From positions 62,530,734 through 62,594,733 of the forward strand of contig CM057462.1 in assembly GCA_030035585.1 (NCBI GenBank): 64,000 nucleotides of DNA, in the 5' to 3' direction. How positions within the stretch are numbered: position 1 is the first letter of the stretch; the number at the start of each line of letters is the position of its first letter. A program made the position numbers and the translations under genes. Shown one piece after another: positions 57,884-64,000 of this stretch. The stretch is from Dugong dugon. Lineage: Eukaryota; Chordata; Mammalia; Sirenia; Dugongidae. A model generated the notes under the pieces. It searched no databases. It saw only the letters and a list, made by a program, of their open reading frames with translations, and was not told the origin of the DNA.

Positions 57884-58082
57884 ATCAGTTGCCATCAAGT
57901 TGATTCTGACTCATGGTGACCCCAGTGTTTCAGTGTAGAACTGCGCTCCACAGGTTTTCAATGGCTGTGACCTTTCAGCAGTAGATCATCGGGCCTTTCT
58001 TCCAAGATGCCTCTGGTTGGTTTCGAACTGCCAACCTTTCAGTTAGTAGCTGAGCGCTTAACTGTTTGTGCCACTGGGGACT
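57884..58082 (-). mobile_element. AfroSINE (long type)
   Basis: CAGTTGCCATCAAGTTGATT, TCAATGGCTGTGACCTTTCA and head complement TGTGCCACTGGGGACT. Confidence 0.85.
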
Positions 58083-58548
58083 ATATATATCTCCAGCTTG
58101 GTTCTTTTATCCTCACACCAGTCAACACTTTAAGCTGCCTGCAGTATATTTACAACATGTGTATCCTGCTGTCTTTTCAAATTCAACTTATAAATAGACT
58201 CTAGAAAGTGTCTCATTTCCCTAGTTTTCCTGTCTCTGACACAAGCTTGACCTCTTCCAGGCATCCCAGCTTGGGACCCCTGCATCTCTGCTCATCCATC
58301 TCAGGGCCTTAGAAGTGGTCTTATGCTTCCCTGTCCTCTCCTCTTAATCTTCTCACCAATTCTTGTATTGATCAACAAAGCATTACTGACCATACTAGCC
58401 CATGGTGCAAAAGAGCAAAGTTGTTAATACCAGAGCTTTGGAGTCAGACAAACTTAAGTTCAACTCCCAACTCTGCCTTTTAGTTTTTTGACCTTGGCAA
58501 GTCTCTTGAACTTGCTAAGCCTCAGTATCCTCATGTGTAAAATGGTGA

Positions 58549-58757
58549 TGGGAGTCCCTGGGTGGCTCAGATAGTTAACTGCTCAACTACTAGCCAAAAG
58601 GTTGATGATTCAAACTTACCCAGAGGCTCCTCAGAAGACAGGCCTGGTGATCTGCTTCCAAAAGTCCACAGTTATTGAAAACCCTATGGAACAGTTCTGT
58701 TCTGCACACATGGGGTCGCCATGAGTAGGAATCAACTCGACAGCAACTAACAACAAC
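58549..58757 (+). mobile_element. AfroSINE (long type)
   Basis: GGGAGTCCCTGGGTGGCTCA to GGGGTCGCCATGAGTAGG and a CAACAACAA tail. AAAATGGTGA is present at 58539-58548 and, beyond the following RTE, at 59142-59151. Confidence 0.87.
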
Positions 58758-59131
58758 AATTTTGTTGTTAGATGCCGTAGAGTCGGTTCCAACTCATAGC
58801 AACCCTATGTCCAACAGAATGAAACACTGCCCAGTCCTGCACCATCCTCACAATCACTGTCATGCTTAAGCCCATTGTTGCAGCCACTGTGTCAGTCCAT
58901 CTCGTTGAGAGTCTTCCTCTTTTTCTCTGGCCCTCTACTTTACCAAGTATGATGTCCTTCTCCAGGGGATGATCCCTCCTGATAACATGTCCAAAGTATG
59001 TGAGATGTAGTCTCGCCATCCTTGCTTCTAAGGAGCATTCTGCTTATACTTCTTCCAAGATAGATGTGTTCATTCTTTTGGTAGTCCACCGTATATTCAA
59101 TATTCTTCGCTAACACCACAATTCAAAGGTG
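58758..59131 (-). mobile_element. RTE-class LINE 3' fragment
   Basis: Minus-strand 3' end homologous to 53930-54440: TGTTGTTAGATGCCGTAGAG, TCTTCCTCTTTTTCTCTGGC, then TATATTCAATATTCTTCGC. It ends against tail-like AAAACAACAA of the SINE. Confidence 0.82.
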
Positions 59132-59238
59132 TCAAAACAACAAAATGGTGACAATTATAGTTCCTACCTTACAGGATTGACATGAGGATTGACATAATGC
59201 ATGTAAAATATGCATATATATACTAGCTTGTTTATTTG

Positions 59239-59263
59239 CTTATTGATTGATTGATTGATTAAT
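59239..59263 (+). repeat. Short TTGA repeat
   Basis: GATTGATTGATTGATTAATC; short tetranucleotide array. Confidence 0.7.
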
Positions 59264-59503
59264 CAGGTTCCAGTAATGTGCCAGGAAAACAAAGATAAGA
59301 TATAGTCCCTAACTTCAAGAAACCTGAAGTTTCTTGGCAAGTCTGTGTCACTCACTGTAATAGCTTTCTGACTCCCTGCCTGACAAGTTCCCTCTGGGAA
59401 TACATTAACCATTAATTATATTACAAAGCATTAATTACATAGAACTAGTTTCTAGTTATAAGAGCAATTTATGATTATTTAGAAAACACAGAGGAGGATT
59501 GGT

Positions 59504-60014
59504 GTCATGGATTGAATTGTGTCCCCCAAAAATATCTGTCAGTTTGGCTAGGCCATGATCCCCAGTATGGTGTGATTGTCTACCATTTTGTCACCTGACG
59601 TGATTTCCCTATGTGTTGTACGTATTATCACTATGATGTTAACAAGATGGATTAGTGGCAGTTATATTGATGAGATGTACAAGATTAGATAGTGTCTTAA
59701 GCCAATCTCTTTTGAGATATGAAAGAGAGAAGTGAGCAGAGAGATAGAAGGACCTTATACCACCAAGAAAGCAGTGCTGGGAGCAGAGTGTGTCCTTTGG
59801 ACCTGAGGTTCCTGCGCTGAGATGCTCCCAGACCAAGGGAAGACTGATGACAAGGACCTTCCTCCAGAACCGAAAGAGAGAGAAAGCCTTCCCCTGGAGC
59901 CAGTGCCCTGAGTTCAGACTTCTAGCCTACTGGACTGTGAGCGAATAAACTTCTGTTTGTTAAAGCCATCCACTTGTGGCATTTCTGTTATAGCAGCACT
60001 AGATGACTAAGACA
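59504..60014 (+). mobile_element. LTR-like repeat, about 510 bp (copy 2)
   Basis: Same start (GTCATGGATTGAATTGTGTC), order and end (AGCACTAGATGACTAAGACA) as 33747-34254, clearly diverged from it. Likely ERVL-MaLR-type solo LTR; non-coding. Confidence 0.55.
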
Positions 60015-60169
60015 ATTAGAATCATCCTTAACCCCGCCCCCTCCCCTGCCGCCACCTTGTGGTAGAATTCTTTCCTTCCTTCCAGGTATGCTGCTTTGCA
60101 AGGATTATATCATACATCACATCCAGTTTGTAGCAATTGTTATTTTGTAAGTATTTGGCTGTGTCATTG

Positions 60170-60742
60170 TCATAATTAAGATTGTGTGTCAACTTGGCTG
60201 GGCCATGATTCTCAGTGGTTTGGCAGTTATGATGTAGTTTGGCAGCTACGTAATGATGTAATCACCTCCGTAATGAGATCTCATGTAATGTAATCACCTC
60301 CATGATGAGATCTGCTACAAGGAGCCCATCAGTTGAAAGGGAGTTTCCTTGGGGGTATGGCCTGTATCCAATATATGTGGACTTTCTGGCAAAGCTCGTG
60401 GGCTTTTGCTTGTTCTGGATCCTGTACCTGGCTCCTGTTCATCTGACTTCCAGTTCTTGGGACTTGAGTTAGTAGCTTACCCACCAATCTTGGGATCTGT
60501 TGGCCTCCACAGCCTGTGAGCCAGTGACCTGCCTGTCAGCTTACCTGCTCATCTTGGGTTCATCAGTCCCTGCAGCTACATGAGCCAAGAGAAGCCTCCA
60601 GCCTGACCCACCAGCTTGGGACTTTCCAGCCTCTACAACCATGTGAACCATTTCCTTGACATAAATCTTTCTTTCTTTCTCTCTCTCTCTATACACACTT
60701 CACTAGTTTTGCTTCTCTAGAGAACCCAGCCTAAGACAGTCA
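60170..60742 (+). mobile_element. Unclassified LTR-like repeat
   Basis: Starts near TAATTAAGATTGTGTGTCAA and ends GAGAACCCAGCCTAAGACAG. Contains internally repeated AATGAGATCTCATGTAATG and AATCACCTCC words. Resembles the ends of old mammalian LTR elements; non-coding. Confidence 0.45.
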
Positions 60743-60945
60743 TTAAGGAAACTTTGAAGTACCATTTTGAATGAATTCTCTAGGTGACATGGTGAATTTA
60801 ACAACATATATTTATCTTTTCCATTGTTAGATACATGGGTGGTTGTTTCTGAGTTTTCCCCCATGATAAATAATGCACAATAGAGATCTTTATTTAATAG
60901 GGTCTGTCACTGACTGAGCACTCATTTGGTTTTTGATAGTTGCCC

Positions 60946-61230
60946 TTGTTGCCATTAAGTCGGTTTCAACTCATGACAACTTTATATATAACAGAACAAA
61001 ACATTGCCCGGTCCTGCACCATCTTCATGATTGTTGGTGTATTTGAGTCCATATGTGATCCATAAGGTTTTCATTGGCTAATTTTCAGAAGTGGATCACC
61101 AGAACTTTCTTCCATATCTGTCTTAATCCAGAAGTTCAGCTGAAACCTGTCTGCCATGGGTGACCCTGCTGGTATTTGAATACCAGTGGCACAGCAACAC
61201 ACAAGCCCCCACAGTACAACAAACTGACAG
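60946..61230 (-). mobile_element. Composite AfroSINE (minus)
   Basis: TGTTGCCATTAAGTCGGTTT, CATTGCCCGGTCCTGCACCA (an RTE-like tail) and ACAGCAACACACAAGCCCCC. Confidence 0.82.
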
Positions 61231-61290
61231 AGGCATTGTACATAGGGTCGCTATGAGTCGGAACTGGCTCGATGGCACCTAACAACAACA
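61231..61290 (+). mobile_element. RTE-type 3' terminal fragment
   Basis: TTGTACATAGGGTCGCTATG to GGCACCTAACAACAACA matches the last 60 bp of the RTE at 54.4 kb. A severely truncated copy, or the tail of a SINE. Confidence 0.65.
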
Positions 61291-61299
61291 TATACCAGG

Positions 61300-61491
61300 T
61301 TCTGGAGTCCCTGGCCTGTTAACTGAAATGTTGGAAGTTTGAGTCCACCCAGAGGCCCCTCAGAAGAAAGGCCTAATGATCTACTTCCAAAAAAAATCAG
61401 TCATTGAAAACCCTATGGAGCACAGTTCTGCTCAGACACACACGAGGTTGCCATGAGTCAAAACTGACTCAACGGCAACTTCTTACTGGTT
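61300..61491 (+). mobile_element. AfroSINE (long type, head shortened)
   Basis: Flanked by ATATACCAGG at 61290-61299 and 61492-61501. Includes TTAACTGAAATGTTGGAAGT and GAGGTTGCCATGAGTCAAAA. Confidence 0.87.
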
Positions 61492-61509
61492 ATATACCAG
61501 GCTGTAAAC

Positions 61510-62455
61510 TAAAACAAAACAAAAACTAGAAAATAGTGATAAACAAGACAGACTTGGTCCCTGCCCTTGGGGGGCAGGCCAGTGGAGGAGAGGAGAGGGA
61601 AAACTAATGCAGCAATGACAATCCAGAGGAATGAAGCTCCCTTGGGCTGTATTAGAGGCAGTGGAATCCTGAGCAGAGGTGGGCGAGCCCTGCATTCCTG
61701 GAGAAAGTGACTCTCAGCTGGGACCAGAAGAATGCAAGTTGGTTAAGCCAGGAGTGGGAGGGAAAGGCCCAATATAGAGAGCAAGAGCATGTGGAAAGCT
61801 CTAGAGGTTAAAGATAAGTCATCATCAGAGACCTGAAGGAAGCAAGAGATGGTGGAGTGGACACGGTGTGGTGGGAGTAATGAAAGAGGGGCCGGCTAAG
61901 AAGGCCATTGAAAACTTGTTCAGGAGTTGGCTATTTATAGTGAGGGCAGTTAGGAACACCCCTTTTATTAGTGGGGGTGCTTCATGGTCAGACTTCTGTG
62001 AAAGACAAGTCACCCTCACTGCCATGTGGGGGGCAGATTGGAGGGGACACCATGTAGGCAAGGAGGCCAGTGAGTGACATGTGCCATGGGCAGTGGAGAG
62101 GGGGGCTTGGTCCTTGGGTCTCCTGGAGACCAAGCTGGAGAGCTGGCCTGGCCTGGCCTGGCATGGGGATGGCTGAGTCAGAGTCCACAGGCCTGTCAGC
62201 CCCTCCTCCTGCCCGCCTGCCCCAGACAGGAGTTAACAGAGCAGGCTGCACAGCTAATTAGGTTCAGGTGCTCGGCCCCCTGGACTCTGTGGTGAGGGGG
62301 CGGGCAGTGGAGGCCCCCGCACCCTGCAGGGTCAGGTCTCTGATCAGTTCTGGGCCCTGAGCTCAGGTTGGGGAAACGGGGGTATTGGTGGAGGGACAAG
62401 GTGGATGGGGAGGGAGGGCACGGGGGAAGGAGCTCCTTGCTGGGACTGAATCTGT
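61510..62455. other. Unique, partly GC-rich intergenic DNA
   Basis: No gene recognised. GC content rises at 62090-62430, without a clear CpG island. Overlapping open frames carry no domain. Confidence 0.45.
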
Positions 62456-62695
62456 TCGCTGTGCTGTGTGTCTGTGGATCTGGGTGTACGTGTTAGCTGC
62501 GCGTATGTGCGTGTCCACCTGCTATTAGTGATATGAGTCTGTGCCCATGTGGATGTGGGCCTGTGTCAGCCTGCATGTCTGTGCACATTTGCATGTATGA
62601 ATCTTTATGTGTGTGTGTGAGGCCATGGTTATGGGAGTGTGCTTGCATCAGTGTGCATGTTTGTGTGCTCATGTATATCTGAGTGTGTATGCGGT
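62456..62695 (+). repeat. Degenerate GT-rich minisatellite
   Basis: Many GTGTGT, GCATGT, GTGTCC and GGATGTGGG words over 240 bp, similar in style to 24318-24480. Confidence 0.65.
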
Positions 62696-62699
62696 CTCA

Positions 62700-62990
62700 C
62701 TTAACTCCTGGGTCTGACCAGTGCCCCTCCTCTGGGAGAGCTGAGGAGGGTGCGAATTTGCTGCCCAGCAGCCTCAGCCCCGGGATCACCAAGCTTGTCC
62801 CCACCCCCAGCAGTCCCTGTGTGATGCCCTCCCACCCAGCTGCACCAGGCTGAAAGCTGACTTCTTCCAGCTTCTTTGTCCAGCCACCCCACGACCTTGT
62901 TTCATCTGTGAAGAGTCAGGCTCCGAGGTGGGGCAGGCCAGGGTCCCTGAGGAAGAAGCAAGTCAGGCTCACATGTATACACACACACAC
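62700..62990. other. Unique intergenic DNA
   Basis: No gene or repeat recognised apart from a short ACACACAC run near 62980. Confidence 0.5.
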
Positions 62991-63008
62991 CCAACACATG
63001 TGCACATC

Positions 63009-63176
63009 ATAAACCAAACCAAAAACCTAACCCATTGCCATCGAGTCAATTCCAACTCATCGTGACCCTATAGGACAGAGTAGAACTGCCCCATAGAGTT
63101 TTCAAGGAGCACCTGGTGGATTCGAACTGCCTGGTTAGCAGCTGTAGCACTTAACCACTACGCCACCAGAGTTTCC
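63009..63176 (-). mobile_element. AfroSINE (short type)
   Basis: Minus-strand copy flanked by TGTGCACATC (62999-63008) and TGTGCACACC (63177-63186). Confidence 0.9.
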
Positions 63177-63186
63177 TGTGCACACC

Positions 63187-63580
63187 TTGCAGAAGTGCAA
63201 ATATGCGCATTCACGTCCTCTGGGTACTGGCTCAACAGAGGCAGAAAGAGTCAAGTAGGGTACAGTGTATCCAAGAGGTCAGGCGCCCTGTCCTGTGTCT
63301 AGCATCCTGCATCCCGTGTCTGGTCCATATGGAGTGGGAGTACATGGGGTCTGGCAAAGAGGCAGATTTCTGTATGTAGAGTGCACATGGTACCCTCATG
63401 AGTACACTGTGGCACAAGAACACATAAAAACTTCTTTGTATGTCCATGTGACTGTGTGGATAATCACCCCATCACATGACACTCTATGCCCGGGCACCTC
63501 CCTACATACTCAGAGCAGCTGTGGTTGTTCGGGTCTGCTCATGAGTACAGGGGACAGAGCAAGGGCTGTACAGCCAGGCA
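63187..63580. other. Unique intergenic DNA
   Basis: No gene recognised. The 111-codon plus-strand frame at 63265-63600 has no domain. Confidence 0.45.
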
Positions 63581-63584
63581 GGCC

Positions 63585-64000
63585 CAGTTCTGCCATTTAA
63601 TTGTCAGTGTGACCTTGGGCAAGTCACTTAACCTCTCTGAGCCTCAGGTAAAGGGTATATAAAACAGAGATGATAATCGCGCCTACCTCACAGAGTTATG
63701 ATGAGAATTACAGGTACGAATTCATTCATTCAACAGACATTTATTGAGTGCCTACTAAGTGCTAAAGGAGTTCTGGTGATGCATTGGTTAAAGTGCTCAA
63801 ATGCTAACCAAAACATCAGCAGTTCAAACCCACCGGCTGCTCCACGGGAGGAAGATGTGGCAGTCTGATTCCATAACAATTACAGCCCTAGAAACTCCAT
63901 GGGGACAGTTCTGCCCTGTCCTACAGGGTCAATATGAGTCAGAATCTACTCAACAGCAATGGGTTACCATGTGCCAGGCACTGTCCTAGGCACTGAGGAT
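63585..64000 (+). mobile_element. MIR element split by AfroSINE
   Basis: ACCTTGGGCAAGTCACTTAA, GAGTTATGATGAGAATTACA and ACATTTATTGAGTGCC on the left. After the SINE (63766-63965), TGCCAGGCACTGTCCTAGGC continues to the window end. Confidence 0.65.
63766..63965 (+). mobile_element. AfroSINE (long type)
   Basis: AGGAGTTCTGGTGATGCATT, CATAACAATTACAGCCCTAG and CAACAGCAATGGGTT. Confidence 0.85.

Larger units (their letters stand above)
58390..59215 (+). mobile_element. MIR element split by nested SINE and RTE
   Basis: CTTTGGAGTCAGACAAAC, CAAGTCTCTTGAACTTGC and CTCATGTGTAAAATGGTGA are on the left. After the insert, ATTATAGTTCCTACCTTACA and TTGACATAATGCATGTAAA follow. Confidence 0.7.

Overview
The window is repeat-rich mammalian nuclear DNA from an afrotherian, most likely a paenungulate such as an elephant, hyrax or sea cow. 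The evidence is dozens of copies of tRNA-derived AfroSINEs. Their head reads GAGCCCTGGTGGCGCAGTGG and their body ends in GGGTCGCTATGAGTCGGAAT. They occur beside an RTE-class LINE that shares the SINE 3' tail, and beside an L1 with a distinctive 3'UTR. There are no prokaryotic features. Species-level assignment is inference.

Two protein-coding genes are recognisable, both on the minus strand. Positions 1499-1562 hold the first coding exon of GNL2, a nucleolar GTPase; the rest of that gene lies left of the window. A GC-rich, TATA-less promoter with CRE, ETS and YY1 core motifs sits just upstream at about 1560-1880. Positions 24561-40679 hold the complete five-exon coding sequence of RSPO1 (R-spondin 1), a secreted agonist of Wnt signalling. 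Spliced at canonical GT/AG sites, it gives 263 residues, the length I recall for human RSPO1. All four introns interrupt codons in phase 1. The contacts for LGR and for ZNRF3/RNF43, the N-glycosylation site and the C-mannosylation tryptophans are present. A CpG-rich block at about 44280-46260 is the likely RSPO1 promoter and non-coding first exon. The order GNL2-RSPO1, with both genes in the same orientation, matches my recollection of the human 1p34.3 locus.

The rest is intergenic or intronic. 1-1498 is GNL2 intron 1. 1900-24000 lies between the genes and carries a 5.0-kb 5'-truncated L1 (9928-14966) and a cluster of L1 3' ends (about 6490-8646). 24000-46000 is the RSPO1 transcription unit. 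46260-64000 is upstream of RSPO1 and dense in old MIR, L2, DNA-transposon and LTR-like repeats, broken up by younger AfroSINEs and an RTE copy.

The most informative structures are nested retroposon insertions with readable target-site duplications: a SINE inside an RTE inside a SINE at 52-54.5 kb, an L1 3' end inside a SINE at 7.6-8.8 kb, and an RTE in the tail of a SINE inside a MIR at 58.5-59.2 kb. About 8.9 kb around the RSPO1 promoter and first coding exon has no AfroSINE, L1 or RTE. I found no convincing new gene system. No tRNA, rRNA, CRISPR, virus gene or toxin gene was seen.
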